A stretch of DNA of 14,952 nt from JBQLZQ01 sp052168355 (GCA_052168355.1 JBQLZQ010000079.1:1-14952), one strand, 5' to 3'; positions 5,872-14,753 are shown, counted from the stretch's first letter. Made by a program: numbers and translations. Notes: generated by a model from the sequence alone, not told the origin.

Positions 5872-6176
5872 CGCGACCCGTTCAGTGGTCACGCGGCGCC
5901 CTGAACGATCTCAAAGCGCAAATCGCTTTCATCGCCGCCGATAACCCGGCGGCGGCCCACCGGGTTGCCGATGCCATCCGCGACGCGGGCAAGGCGCTTG
6001 GAGACATGCCGACCGGCCGTCCCGGACGGGTGGCCGGTACTTACGAGAAATCCGTCGCCCGCCTGCCTTACGTCATCGCCTACGCGATCACCGCCAGGGT
6101 GGGCCAGGAAGCCATTTCGATTTTACGTGTGATCCATTCCGCGCGGGACTGGCCGGCCGGGAGGTGGCCCGAATAG
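5868..6176 (+). CDS. ParE/RelE-family toxin
   Basis: This 102-residue protein is the toxin partner of the preceding antitoxin. Family features are VQWSRGALNDLKAQIAFI at the N-terminus (about 5-22), an alanine-rich helix (AAAHRVADAI), MPTGRPGRV at 47-55, and the C-terminal ARLPYVIAYAI (64-74) and ISILRVIHSARDWP (83-96). This strand pattern and the HxARxWP ending are characteristic of ParE-type proteins. ParE toxins usually poison DNA gyrase, while RelE members cut mRNA on ribosomes; the target cannot be decided here, although ParE type fits better. It starts with GTG at 5868 inside the antitoxin stop. It looks full length, so the module is probably functional. Confidence 0.9.
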   Translation: MTRPVQWSRGALNDLKAQIAFIAADNPAAAHRVADAIRDAGKALGDMPTGRPGRVAGTYEKSVARLPYVIAYAITARVGQEAISILRVIHSARDWPAGRWPE

Positions 6177-6196
6177 AGCGCGGCGCGTCCCGTCCC

Positions 6197-6574
6197 CTAC
6201 CGCACGTCGACCAGACGCACGGGCTCGCGGGCCAGTTGGAGTTGGGTCGACGGCGGGATATTGAGGGTTTGGAAGGTGCCGTCGACCATTTCCACGACCG
6301 TCTCGACCTCGCGTCCCGGATCGGCGTTGATCACGAAGAACCGGCGACTTCCCGCGGCCTCGTCCACGGCGAGCGTGACGGGGTCCAGCACCGACAGCAC
6401 GGTTTGGGCCGGGCGCAGCGGGCCGGCGGTCTGGTAGGATACGTTGGGCCAAAGCTGGGAACCAGGCTTGGCCCGGTCGGCGCACCCGCCGACCACCAGG
6501 GCCAGCCCCGCCGCGCAAAGCAGGACGGAAGCGGTTCGTCCGGTCCGGCCGCGGCCGTATCCTGTGGCGATCAT
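6197..6574 (-). CDS. Hypothetical lipoprotein
   Basis: This 125-residue protein has a lipoprotein signal sequence: a basic N-terminus (RGRTGR), a hydrophobic core SVLLCAAGLALVV (16-28) and the lipobox VVGGC with the acylated cysteine at C31. The mature part is a small domain of about 95 residues with predicted beta strands (RRFFVINADPG, VETVVEMVDGTFQTLNIPP). I do not recognise a family. It probably sits in the inner or outer membrane facing the periplasm. AGGGGA precedes the ATG by a few bases. It is transcribed away from the two-helix membrane gene and converges on the toxin gene with 20 bases between. Confidence 0.75.
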   Translation of the reverse strand: MIATGYGRGRTGRTASVLLCAAGLALVVGGCADRAKPGSQLWPNVSYQTAGPLRPAQTVLSVLDPVTLAVDEAAGSRRFFVINADPGREVETVVEMVDGTFQTLNIPPSTQLQLAREPVRLVDVR

Positions 6575-6606
6575 CGTTTTCCCCTATCCCCCGTCGCGCG
6601 ACCCGC

Positions 6607-6634
6607 ACTGTAGCCGATCCAAGAGCCCGTTCAA
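6607..6634 (-). promoter_or_regulatory. Promoter of the lipoprotein gene
   Basis: On the minus strand TTGAAC (6634-6629) and TACAGT (6612-6607) are separated by 16 bases. The expected start near 6600 leaves a leader of about 26 bases that contains the ribosome site. Confidence 0.42.
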
Positions 6635-6670
6635 TCACCACGGCGTCGAAAAAGCGGCCGGCTGCCGTCA

Positions 6671-6715
6671 TGATATACTCGGTCGACCGCGAATCGCGCG
6701 GCAGCCCTCTATAAT
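6671..6715 (+). promoter_or_regulatory. Promoter region of the small membrane protein, with palindrome
   Basis: An extended -10, TG-A-TATACT, lies at 6671-6679 and a perfect TATAAT at 6710-6715, neither with a clear -35. The second would start transcription inside the ribosome site, so the first is more plausible. Between them is the perfect 10-base palindrome CGGTCGACCG (6680-6689), which could be an operator overlapping the transcript start. Confidence 0.35.
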
Positions 6716-6732
6716 CCCAAGGAGTTACCGCC

Positions 6733-6954
6733 ATGCGCCCCATGAGCGTCATCGGCATCGTTCTGATCGTCGTCGGCATCATCGTCCTGGTCGTGCCCTA
6801 CATCCCGTTCACGACCGAGGAAACGGTCCTTCAGGTCGGCCCGGCCGAAGTCACCGCCGAACGCGAGCGCGCCATCGCCCTGCCGGCGGCTCTGGGCGGC
6901 ATCGTTCTGGTGGTCGGCGTCATCCTGGCATTTCTCGGCCGCCGCAAGGGGTGA
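6733..6954 (+). CDS. Small two-helix membrane protein of unknown function
   Basis: This 73-residue protein has membrane helices at about 5-23 and 50-68. The connecting segment (TTEETVLQVGPAEVTAERER) is polar. The order helix, TTEE-V-x-x-GP loop, PAALGG helix is reminiscent of a small, common but uncharacterised proteobacterial membrane family. That resemblance is from memory. AAGGAG at 6719-6724 with 8 bases of spacing is one of the best ribosome sites in the window, suggesting strong translation. A short GCCGG/CCGGC hairpin follows the stop. It is not clearly linked in function to its neighbours. Confidence 0.8.
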   Translation: MRPMSVIGIVLIVVGIIVLVVPYIPFTTEETVLQVGPAEVTAERERAIALPAALGGIVLVVGVILAFLGRRKG

Positions 6955-7061
6955 GCCGGAACCCCGGCGGTAAAGAGATTCTTAACGACAGCGCGGGACA
7001 CTGAGGGCACCCGGTCCGCCGTTCGCGGCCGGGATCGCCGTCTCTGAGGGCCCTGCCGCCG

Positions 7062-8009
7062 ATGCTGTCCCTTGCCCGTCGAACGATCACCCTGGCCGGC
7101 GCGGCCCTGATCCTGGCCACCGCGTGGGGCCTGAGCGCGCGGGCCGCCGACGTGGCCGGCAGCCGCGACCCCGTGGTCCTGGACTACCGGTTTCCGGGCG
7201 CCGTGATTGTCGATTACCGCCAAAGCGCCTGGGATTCCTACCCGCTGATCGTCGGCGCGGCCGATCGGGACCTTCAGGCCCGGCGTCTGGATCTCGAAGG
7301 CCGGGTGACGCGGATCACCTATCGCCTGCCGGCCGACCGGACGCCGCTGGAGGCCTTTCGGGCCTATCAGACGCAACTGGCCGCGCGTCGCCTGGACACG
7401 CTGTACCAATGCGCGGTCGGGGAATGCGGTGGCCTGCCGCTGAACCTGATGGCCGTACCCCAGACCGAGGCGCTGGGCGGCAACTGGCGCGAGCAGCGGT
7501 TCTTGAGCGCCGCGCGCTATGCCGCCGACGAAATCGCCTACCTTTCGCTGTATGTCACCCGCGACGCCGCCGATGGCCCCGTGCCCGACGCCGTCTATGT
7601 GCAGCTGGACGTGATCGAAACGCCGGTGGCGTCCGGCGCCGGCACCCTGGCCCGAAGACTGGCGACGGACGGCCGGGTCACGCTTTACGGCCTCTATTTC
7701 GATTTCGACGAAGCCACCATCAAACCGGAGTCCCGGCCGACACTGGACGAGATCGCGACCCTGCTGACCGACGAGCCTGCGCTGAACCTGTTCGTCGACG
7801 GCCACACCGATTCCATCGGCGGCGAAACCTATAATCTGGACCTGTCGCAACGGCGGGCGGCGGCGGTCATCGCCGCCCTGATCGGCGACTATGGCATCGA
7901 TCCGGGGCGGCTTCAGCCGCGCGGCTTCGGCTTTGGCGCGCCGGCGGCGCCCAACGATACCGAAGCGGGACGGGCGCTCAACCGACGGGTGGAACTGGTC
8001 AGGCGCTGA
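7062..8009 (+). CDS. OmpA-domain protein with DUF4892-like N-terminus
   Basis: This 315-residue exported protein has a signal peptide with probable cleavage after ARA at residue 28. Residues about 40-187 match the DUF4892 pattern, including GRVTRITYRLP, an EAFRAYQTQL helix, a cysteine pair (C117, C122 in CAVGEC) likely to form a disulphide, and YVQLDVIE at the end. Residues about 207-315 are an OmpA/MotB peptidoglycan-binding domain with YFDFDEATIKPES, VDGHTDSIG, NLDLSQRRAAAV, and GRALNRRVEL. It probably anchors to the cell wall from the periplasm. There is no N-terminal beta barrel. The ATG at 7062 has GAGG about 12 bases before it. It converges with the next gene, 12 bases apart. Confidence 0.9.
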   Translation: MLSLARRTITLAGAALILATAWGLSARAADVAGSRDPVVLDYRFPGAVIVDYRQSAWDSYPLIVGAADRDLQARRLDLEGRVTRITYRLPADRTPLEAFRAYQTQLAARRLDTLYQCAVGECGGLPLNLMAVPQTEALGGNWREQRFLSAARYAADEIAYLSLYVTRDAADGPVPDAVYVQLDVIETPVASGAGTLARRLATDGRVTLYGLYFDFDEATIKPESRPTLDEIATLLTDEPALNLFVDGHTDSIGGETYNLDLSQRRAAAVIAALIGDYGIDPGRLQPRGFGFGAPAAPNDTEAGRALNRRVELVRR

Positions 8010-8021
8010 ACCGGTTCTGGT

Positions 8022-8387
8022 CTAGGAAAAGCCCCAGCGGAACAGCCGCCAAAATCCATAAAAGACCGCCAGGACCGCCAGCGGCGGCCCGAAAAGAAAC
8101 GCCACGTTACGCCCGCCCGTGCCGCTTTCCTGCGACCGGTCGTCCCCACCGGCGCGGATCGTGGCCATCTTCTGCAGGCCGATGCAGGTTCTTATGGTCA
8201 GCGGGTCGCCCATCGCGCCGCAGGAATCGGCCGTGAACAGCCTCTGTTCCTGGGTCGCGCGCGACGGCGCGGTCTGGTTGGAGATTTCGACAAACCCGTA
8301 GACCACCCATAGGCAGGCGCCGATCAGCCAGACGCGCCACAGCCAGGTTTGGACCACGGTCGTCGTCGCCGAAGCCGTTGCCTTCAT
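8022..8387 (-). CDS. Hypothetical two-helix membrane protein
   Basis: This 121-residue protein has membrane helices at about 15-34 (LWRVWLIGACLWVVYGFVEI) and 95-115, with a polar segment between carrying two cysteines (C56 and C68). If that segment is periplasmic, the cysteines could form a disulphide. I do not recognise a family. The ATG at 8387 has GGAG 8 bases before it. The open frame extends upstream to 8681 but that part runs across the divergent promoter region and into glutamate dehydrogenase, so it is rejected. Confidence 0.7.
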   Translation of the reverse strand: MKATASATTTVVQTWLWRVWLIGACLWVVYGFVEISNQTAPSRATQEQRLFTADSCGAMGDPLTIRTCIGLQKMATIRAGGDDRSQESGTGGRNVAFLFGPPLAVLAVFYGFWRLFRWGFS

Positions 8388-8439
8388 CCCCGTGTCTCCG
8401 CCGGTTGGGGTCGGGGCCCGGTGGACCGTCGACCCGCTC

Positions 8440-8464
8440 TTAACGATTAGCAAACACACGTTAA
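8440..8464. promoter_or_regulatory. Possible operator: TTAACG/CGTTAA dyad
   Basis: TTAACG (8440-8445) and CGTTAA (8459-8464) form an inverted repeat with a 13-base AT-rich spacer in the 205-base gap between the divergent membrane-protein and glutamate dehydrogenase genes. The gap is otherwise very GC-rich. No specific regulator is indicated, and no good -35/-10 pair was found for either gene. Confidence 0.3.
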
Positions 8465-8531
8465 CAACCGGTGAAAGACCCCGGCCCGCAACGCCGATCG
8501 CCGGGCTTTGGGCAGGGCGACAGTTGGTGTA

Positions 8532-8549
8532 GTTTCCGTCGGCGGAAAC
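8532..8549 (+). promoter_or_regulatory. Hairpin in the glutamate dehydrogenase leader
   Basis: GTTTCCG (8532-8538) and CGGAAAC (8543-8549) form a perfect 7-base stem around a TCGG loop, 43 bases before the gdh start. It has no T-run after it and does not cover the ribosome site, so attenuation is not implied; an mRNA-stabilising role is possible. Confidence 0.35.
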
Positions 8550-8592
8550 CCCGGAAAAGGCGCCCAGGCCAAGGGCGGGAGGATACGGAGCC

Positions 8593-11500
8593 ATGGCACA
8601 CAAGGCCGAGCAGCAGAAGGGGGATCTGATCGATGCGGTCGTCGCCCTGGTCCGTGACCGGTTTCCAAAGAAAAAGGCCAACCTGGCGGAGCGGTTCGTC
8701 CGGCTTTACTACCGCAACGTTCCGCCGAACGATATCGCCCGCCAGGATGTGGAAGATCTGTATGGCGCGGCCATGGGGCTGTGGCAGACAAGCGCCGCCC
8801 GCCAGCGGAACACACCGAAGGTACGCGTCTACAACCCGCGCTACGACGCCCACGGCTGGCACAGCAGCCATACGGTGGTGGAAATCGTCAACGACGACAT
8901 GCCGTTCCTGGTCGATTCGGTCACGTCGGCCCTGAACCAGGCCAACACCACGGTTCATCTGATCATCCATCCGGTGCTGAGCGTCACCCGCGACGCCGAG
9001 GGACAGCTTGTCGCCGCCGCCGAACCCGGTCCCGACGCCGAGGGTCAGGCGGAAAGCTACATGCATCTGGAGATCGATGAGCAGACATCGCCCGACGCGC
9101 TGTCGCAGATCGAAACCATGCTCATCGACGTGCTGGCCGATGTGCGCGCCGCGGTCGACGATTGGCCGAAAATGCGCAGCACCCTTCACGGCGTTCTGGA
9201 AGGCTTGCGCACCAACCCGCCCCCCTCGCCGCCAGAGGAAACCGCCGAGCTGGCGGCGTTCCTGAGCTGGATGGACGAGGACCATTTCACCTTCCTGGGC
9301 TTCCGCGAATACGGGTTCCACGAAGATTCCGGTCAGACGGATATGGGCGTCGTGGCCGGCAGCGGATTGGGGCTGCTGCGCGACGACGACGTGTCGGTCT
9401 TCGACGGCATGCGCCATTTCGCCAACCTGCCGCCCGACGTGCAGAACTTCATCCGCCAGCCGCGTCTGTTGATGGTCACCAAGTCGAACCGGCGGTCGAC
9501 CGTTCATCGGCCGGTTCATCTCGATACCGTCATCCTCAAGGCGTTCGACGCCGAGGGACAGGTCACGGGCGAACGGATCTTCGTCGGCCTGTTGACCTCC
9601 GTCGCCTACAACCGCAGCGCCCGTGACATCCCCTACCTGCGCCAGAAGGTGAGCCGCATCCTGGCCGAGGTCGGGTTCGACCCGCGCAGTCACGACGGCA
9701 AGGCGCTGACCCACATCCTGGACACCTTCCCCCGCGACGAGTTGTTCCAGGCGGCGGACGACGAGCTGCGCGCGATCGCCATGGGCGTGCTGCACCTGCA
9801 GGACCGTCAGCGGACGGCGCTGTTCGTGCGTCAGGACCCGTATGAGCGTTTCGTGTCGGCGCTCGTCTACGTGCCGCGCGACCGATACAATACCGATCTG
9901 CGCAGGCGGTTCGCCGCGATCCTGGAAAAGGCGCTCGGCGGCGCCGTCACCGCCTTTTACACCCAGCTTACGGAAGGCGTGCACGCGCGCATCCAGTTCA
10001 TCGTCCGCACCACGCCGGGGGCCATTCCCGCCTACGAATCCGACGATATCGAACGTGAACTGATCGACGCCGGACGGTCCTGGGCCGACTGGCTGCAGGA
10101 GGTGTTGATCGAGGCGCGCGGCGAGGAGCAGGGCTTGACCCTGATGCGCCGGTATGGCGAAGCCTTTCCGACCAACTATTGCGAAAGCACCGTGCCCCAG
10201 GCCGCCATCCTGGACATCGAGCGGGTCGAGGAGGCGCTGGCCGACGGCGACATCGCCCTCAACTTCTACCGGCCTCTGGAGGCCGCCGACCACCAGGCGC
10301 GGTTCAAGCTGTACCATCCGGCGGCGCCGGTGCCGCTGTCCGATGTGCTGCCGATGCTCGAGCATATGGGCTTGAAGGTGATGGCGGAAAGCCCCTACGA
10401 GGTTTCCTTGGCCAGCGACGGCGATGCCGCCGATACAGTGTGGATCCACGATTTCGACGTCCAGCACCAGGATGGCGCCGCCATAGACGTCGGCCGGATC
10501 AAGACCGTCTTCCAGGAGGCGTTCGCGCGCGTCTGGCGCGGCGAGATGGAGGATGACGGCTTCAACCGGATGGTCCTGGGCGCGGCCCTGACCTGGCGGG
10601 AGGTCACCGTGCTGCGCGCCTACGGGAAGTATCTGCGCCAGGCGCAGTTCGCCTTCAGCCAGGACTATATCGAGGACGCCCTGGCCGCCCATCCGACGAT
10701 CGCGCGGCTGGTGGTCGATTTGTTCGTCGCCCTGTTCGACCCGGGCGTGGTGCGCCAGGACCGGCAGACGGCCGAGATCGAAAACGCGCTGGTGGAGGCT
10801 CTGGACAAGGTCGCCAACCTGGACGAGGACCGCATCCTGCGGCGCTATCTCAACCTGATCCAGTCGACCCTGCGGACCAATTTCTATCAGTCGGGCGCCG
10901 ATGGCCAGCCCAAATCGTACCTGTCGCTCAAGCTGGACAGCCAGGCGGTGGAAGGGCTGCCCCTGCCCCGGCCATGGCGCGAGATCTTCGTCTATTCGCC
11001 GCGGATGGAGGCGGTTCACCTGCGCGGCGGTCCGGTGGCCCGCGGCGGCATCCGCTGGTCCGACCGGCGCGAGGACTTCCGCACCGAGGTACTGGGCCTG
11101 ATGAAGGCCCAGATGGTCAAGAACGCGGTGATCGTGCCGGTCGGGTCGAAGGGCGGCTTCGTGCTCAAGCGCCCGCCGCGCGAAGGCGGGCGCGAAGCGC
11201 TGCGGGCCGAAGGCGTGGCCTGCTATCAGACCATGATGCGGGGTCTTCTGGACCTGACAGACAACTTCGTCGCGGGTGCCGTGGTGCCGCCGCCCGACGT
11301 GGTGCGCCGCGATCCCGACGACCCCTATCTGGTGGTCGCGGCCGACAAGGGAACGGCCACCTTTTCCGACATCGCCAACGGCATTTCCGCCGATTACGGC
11401 TTCTGGCTGCGCGACGCCTTCGCGTCCGGCGGGTCGGCCGGGTACGACCACAAGGTCATGGGCATCACGGCGCGCGGCGCGTGGGAAGGCGTCAAACGCC

Positions 11501-13461
11501 ATTTCCGCGAGCTGGGCCGCGACATCCAGACCCAGGATTTCACCGTTGTCGGCGTCGGCGACATGTCCGGCGACGTATTCGGCAACGGCATGCTGTTGTC
11601 GGAGCATATCCGGCTGGTCGCCGCCTTCAACCATCTGCACATCTTCATCGACCCGGACCCCGACATCGCCGCCAGCTTTCGCGAACGCCAGCGCCTATTC
11701 AAGCTGGCCAGCGGGTCGTGGGATCAGTACGACGCGGGCCTGATTTCCCCCGGCGGCGGCGTGTTCGACCGCAAGGCCAAGGCGATCGACCTGACGCCGG
11801 AAATCCGCACCCTGCTAGGGGTGGACGACAAGGCCATGACTCCCGCCGCCCTGATCCACGCCCTGCTGCAGGTGCCCGCCGACCTTCTGTGGTTCGGCGG
11901 CATCGGCACCTACGTCAAGGCAGCGTCGGAAACCCATGCCGATGTCGGCGACAAGGCCAACGACGCGCTGCGCGTCGACGGCCGCCAGGTCCGCGCCCTG
12001 GTCATTGGCGAGGGCGCCAATCTGGGGGTGACCCAGCGCGGACGGATCGAATATGCGCGGTCGGGCGGCCAGCCGGAGGCCACGGGCGGCGGCGGCCGGC
12101 TGAACACCGACTTCATCGACAATTCGGCCGGCGTCGATTGTTCGGACCATGAGGTCAACATCAAGATCCTGCTCAACAGCGTCATCGATTCCGGCGACAT
12201 GACGCTCAAGCAGCGCAACGCGCTGCTGGAGCGCATGACCGACGAGGTGGCGGCGCTGGTGTTGCGCGATAATTACTTGCAGACCCAGGCCTTGAGCACC
12301 GCCATGGCCGAGCGGCAGGAATTGCTGGACCAGCAGGCGCGCTATATGCGGGTGCTGGAAAAAGGCGGCCTGCTGAACCGGGCCATCGAGTACCTTCCGG
12401 ACGATGAGGAGCTGACCGAACGGCTGGGCCGGCGCGAAGGGCTGTTTCGTCCGGAACTGTCGGTGCTGCTGTCCTATGCCAAGATCACCCTGTACGACCA
12501 GGTGCTGGCCAGCGACCTGCCGGACGATCCGGCCCTGGCGGGGGAGTTGACCCTGTACTTCCCCGAACCGCTGGGCGAGGCCCACGACGCGGCGATCCGC
12601 GAGCACCGGCTGCGGCGGGAGATCATCGCCACCCATGTCACCAACTCGGTCATCAACCGCACCGGTCCGACCTTTGTCGCGGAGACGGAGGACATCACCG
12701 GTCTGGGGACCAACGACATCGTCCGCGCCTTTATCATCGTGAGGGAGAGCTTTGGCCTGCGCGCGCTGTGGAGCGAGATCCAGGCGCTGGACACGAAGGT
12801 CCCGGCCGAAACCCAGATCCGCATGTTCCTGATCATCCGCCGGTTGATCGAACGGACCACGGCCTGGGTCTTGCGTCACCATGGCGAGGATTTGGATATC
12901 GGACGCCACGTGGCGCGGCTGAAGCCGGGCATCGAGCTGCTGTACGGCAGCGTCGACGAACTGCTCTACGAATCGGCCTCGGCCGTGCTGGAGGAGCGGA
13001 TCGACCGCATGACCCAGCAGGGTGTGCCTGCCCCCCTGGCCCGCAGCATCGCGTCGCTCAACCTGGTCGCGGCCGGGTGCGACCTGATCCGCATCGCCGA
13101 ACTGTGTGGTCTGGAACTGCGGGCGGTGGCCCCCGCCTATTACGATCTGGGGCGGCGCCTGGGCATCGCCTGGCTGCGCGACCGGGCGCTGACCATGCCG
13201 GCCGGCAACCACTGGCAGAAGCACGCGGTCGGCGCCATCATCGACGATCTCTACGCCTTGCAGGCCGATCTCACCGTCAATGCCCTGGGCCAGCCGGGCA
13301 ACGCCGACGTGGAGGCGGCCATGGCCGCCTGGCTGGAACGGCGGCGGCAGCCGGTGGAGCGGATCGACCAGCTGATGGCCGAGCTGCGGGCGCTGGAAAC
13401 GGTCGAACTGTCGATGCTGGCGGTCGCCAACCGGCGGCTGCGCGGGCTCATCACCGGCTGA
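8593..13461 (+). CDS. gdhB: NAD-specific glutamate dehydrogenase, large (180 kDa) type
   Basis: This 1622-residue protein is the large bacterial NAD-dependent glutamate dehydrogenase, which oxidises L-glutamate to 2-oxoglutarate and ammonium. The length fits the family (about 1600). The N-terminal 700 residues carry the ACT-like regulatory region, starting with the conserved HTVVEIVNDDMPFLVDSVTS near residue 95. The catalytic part includes GGPVARGGIRWSDRREDFRTE (about 812-832), VPVGSKGGFVLK with K853, the KGTATFSDIANGI block, and the nucleotide-binding GVGDMSGDVFGNGML (987-1001). The C-terminal helical part follows. Family enzymes work mainly in amino-acid catabolism and are allosterically regulated. 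GGAG and CGGAG lie just before the ATG. Its stop overlaps the next gene's start (TGATG). The opposite strand is open over long stretches, which reflects GC-rich codon bias. Confidence 0.97.
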   Translation: MAHKAEQQKGDLIDAVVALVRDRFPKKKANLAERFVRLYYRNVPPNDIARQDVEDLYGAAMGLWQTSAARQRNTPKVRVYNPRYDAHGWHSSHTVVEIVNDDMPFLVDSVTSALNQANTTVHLIIHPVLSVTRDAEGQLVAAAEPGPDAEGQAESYMHLEIDEQTSPDALSQIETMLIDVLADVRAAVDDWPKMRSTLHGVLEGLRTNPPPSPPEETAELAAFLSWMDEDHFTFLGFREYGFHEDSGQTDMGVVAGSGLGLLRDDDVSVFDGMRHFANLPPDVQNFIRQPRLLMVTKSNRRSTVHRPVHLDTVILKAFDAEGQVTGERIFVGLLTSVAYNRSARDIPYLRQKVSRILAEVGFDPRSHDGKALTHILDTFPRDELFQAADDELRAIAMGVLHLQDRQRTALFVRQDPYERFVSALVYVPRDRYNTDLRRRFAAILEKALGGAVTAFYTQLTEGVHARIQFIVRTTPGAIPAYESDDIERELIDAGRSWADWLQEVLIEARGEEQGLTLMRRYGEAFPTNYCESTVPQAAILDIERVEEALADGDIALNFYRPLEAADHQARFKLYHPAAPVPLSDVLPMLEHMGLKVMAESPYEVSLASDGDAADTVWIHDFDVQHQDGAAIDVGRIKTVFQEAFARVWRGEMEDDGFNRMVLGAALTWREVTVLRAYGKYLRQAQFAFSQDYIEDALAAHPTIARLVVDLFVALFDPGVVRQDRQTAEIENALVEALDKVANLDEDRILRRYLNLIQSTLRTNFYQSGADGQPKSYLSLKLDSQAVEGLPLPRPWREIFVYSPRMEAVHLRGGPVARGGIRWSDRREDFRTEVLGLMKAQMVKNAVIVPVGSKGGFVLKRPPREGGREALRAEGVACYQTMMRGLLDLTDNFVAGAVVPPPDVVRRDPDDPYLVVAADKGTATFSDIANGISADYGFWLRDAFASGGSAGYDHKVMGITARGAWEGVKRHFRELGRDIQTQDFTVVGVGDMSGDVFGNGMLLSEHIRLVAAFNHLHIFIDPDPDIAASFRERQRLFKLASGSWDQYDAGLISPGGGVFDRKAKAIDLTPEIRTLLGVDDKAMTPAALIHALLQVPADLLWFGGIGTYVKAASETHADVGDKANDALRVDGRQVRALVIGEGANLGVTQRGRIEYARSGGQPEATGGGGRLNTDFIDNSAGVDCSDHEVNIKILLNSVIDSGDMTLKQRNALLERMTDEVAALVLRDNYLQTQALSTAMAERQELLDQQARYMRVLEKGGLLNRAIEYLPDDEELTERLGRREGLFRPELSVLLSYAKITLYDQVLASDLPDDPALAGELTLYFPEPLGEAHDAAIREHRLRREIIATHVTNSVINRTGPTFVAETEDITGLGTNDIVRAFIIVRESFGLRALWSEIQALDTKVPAETQIRMFLIIRRLIERTTAWVLRHHGEDLDIGRHVARLKPGIELLYGSVDELLYESASAVLEERIDRMTQQGVPAPLARSIASLNLVAAGCDLIRIAELCGLELRAVAPAYYDLGRRLGIAWLRDRALTMPAGNHWQKHAVGAIIDDLYALQADLTVNALGQPGNADVEAAMAAWLERRRQPVERIDQLMAELRALETVELSMLAVANRRLRGLITG

Positions 13462-14753
13462 TGCACGCCCAGCCGGCCTTGCCAGCCGCCCGGGGACGGG
13501 CGCGGAGCGTCGCATCCTGGTGCCTGTTCGACTGGGCGGCATCGTCCTTCAACACGGTCATCGGCACCTTTGTTTTCAGCGTCTATTTCGCCCGTGGCAT
13601 CCATGGCGACGAGGTGGAGGGCAGCGCCCTGTGGGGCCTGGCGATCGGGCTGTCGGGGCTGGCGGTGGCGCTGTTGAGCCCGGTGCTGGGCGCCATCGCC
13701 GACCGCGGCGGGCGAAGGAAGCCTTGGCTGGCGGTGTTCGTGACGGCAACCGTGGTGCCGACCGCGTTGCTCTGGTTCGCCCTGCCGTCGCCGTCGTTCA
13801 TCGCCTACACCCTGGCCCTGGTGGTGCTGGCCAGCGTCACGTTCGAGTTGGCCGGCGTGTTCTACAACGCCATGCTGCCCAGCGTGGCCCCCCGCGCCAT
13901 GCTGGGGCGCGTGTCCGGCTGGGGCTGGGGACTTGGCTATATCGGCGGGCTGACCTGCCTGGCCGTCGCGCTGTTCGGTCTGATCGGGCTGGGCGGCGCG
14001 CCGCCGCTGATCGCGCTGGACACGGCGGAGTCGGCCAACATCCGCGCCACCGGGCCGCTGGTGGCGGTGTGGTTCACCCTGTTCGCCCTGCCCCTGTTCC
14101 TGTTCACGTACGACGAGCCGTCATCTGGGCTGTCGACGGCGGCCGCGGTGCGCCAGGGGCTGGCCACCCTGATCGACACCCTGCGGCGTATTCGCGCCTA
14201 CGGCAACATCGTCCGCTACCTGATCGCCAGCGCGCTTTACCGCGACGGGTTGGCCACCCTCTTCGCGGTCGGCGGTTTGTACGCCGCCGGCACCTTTGGC
14301 ATGGCGTTCGACCAGATCCTGGTCTTCGCCATCGGGCTGAACGTCACCGCCGGTCTGGGGGCCGCGCTGTTCGCCTTTGTCGACGATCGGGTCGGGTCCA
14401 AGCCGACCATCCTGGTCGCGCTGGCCGGGCTGATCGGCTTTGGCATCCCGCTTTTGCTGATATCGGACCCGACCTGGTTCATCATCCTGGCGCTGGGGCT
14501 GGGCCTCTTCGTCGGCCCGGCCCAGGCGGCCAGCCGGTCGCTGATGGCCCGCCTGTCGCCACCCGACATGGAGACCGAGATGTTCGGGCTCTACGCGCTG
14601 ACCGGCAAGGCGGCCGCGTTTGTCGGCCCCATCGCCTTCGCCGCCGCGACCCAGGCCTTCGACAGCCAGCGCGTCGGCATGGCCACCATCGTTCTGTTCT
14701 TCCTGGCCGGCGGCCTGATCCTGCTGACGGTGCGCGAACCCGGGCGGGACTGA
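13461..14753 (+). CDS. UMF1/Atg22-type MFS transporter
   Basis: This 430-residue inner-membrane protein has about 12 hydrophobic segments. The N-terminal SWCLFDWAASSF (19-30) followed by NTVIGTFVFSVYF is characteristic of the UMF1 (Atg22-like) branch of the major facilitator superfamily. The cytoplasmic loop DRGGRRKPW (81-89) is the MFS motif A equivalent, and ALYRDGLATLF and GKAAAFVGPIAFAA are the matching conserved parts of the second half. Yeast Atg22 exports amino acids from the vacuole; bacterial substrates are unknown. The start codon overlaps the glutamate dehydrogenase stop by one base, so the two are co-translated, which suggests but does not prove an amino-acid-related substrate. 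It converges with purH, 18 bases apart. Confidence 0.92.
   Translation: MHAQPALPAARGRARSVASWCLFDWAASSFNTVIGTFVFSVYFARGIHGDEVEGSALWGLAIGLSGLAVALLSPVLGAIADRGGRRKPWLAVFVTATVVPTALLWFALPSPSFIAYTLALVVLASVTFELAGVFYNAMLPSVAPRAMLGRVSGWGWGLGYIGGLTCLAVALFGLIGLGGAPPLIALDTAESANIRATGPLVAVWFTLFALPLFLFTYDEPSSGLSTAAAVRQGLATLIDTLRRIRAYGNIVRYLIASALYRDGLATLFAVGGLYAAGTFGMAFDQILVFAIGLNVTAGLGAALFAFVDDRVGSKPTILVALAGLIGFGIPLLLISDPTWFIILALGLGLFVGPAQAASRSLMARLSPPDMETEMFGLYALTGKAAAFVGPIAFAAATQAFDSQRVGMATIVLFFLAGGLILLTVREPGRD

Noticed and set aside
8461..11640. 1059-codon open frame on the strand opposite glutamate dehydrogenase
   Set aside because: It is antisense to a well-supported gene and arises from GC-rich codon bias; the translation is His/Gln/Gly/Arg-rich with no domain pattern and it runs across the divergent intergenic region.
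12768..13460. N-terminal extension of the transporter frame inside glutamate dehydrogenase
   Set aside because: The extension is Arg/Gly/Ala-rich and out of frame with the conserved enzyme; the transporter's family motifs start just after the ATG at 13461.
11815..13542. 575-codon open frame opposite the end of glutamate dehydrogenase
   Set aside because: Same reason: a mirror of a conserved coding sequence with low-complexity His/Gln/Arg/Pro-rich translation.
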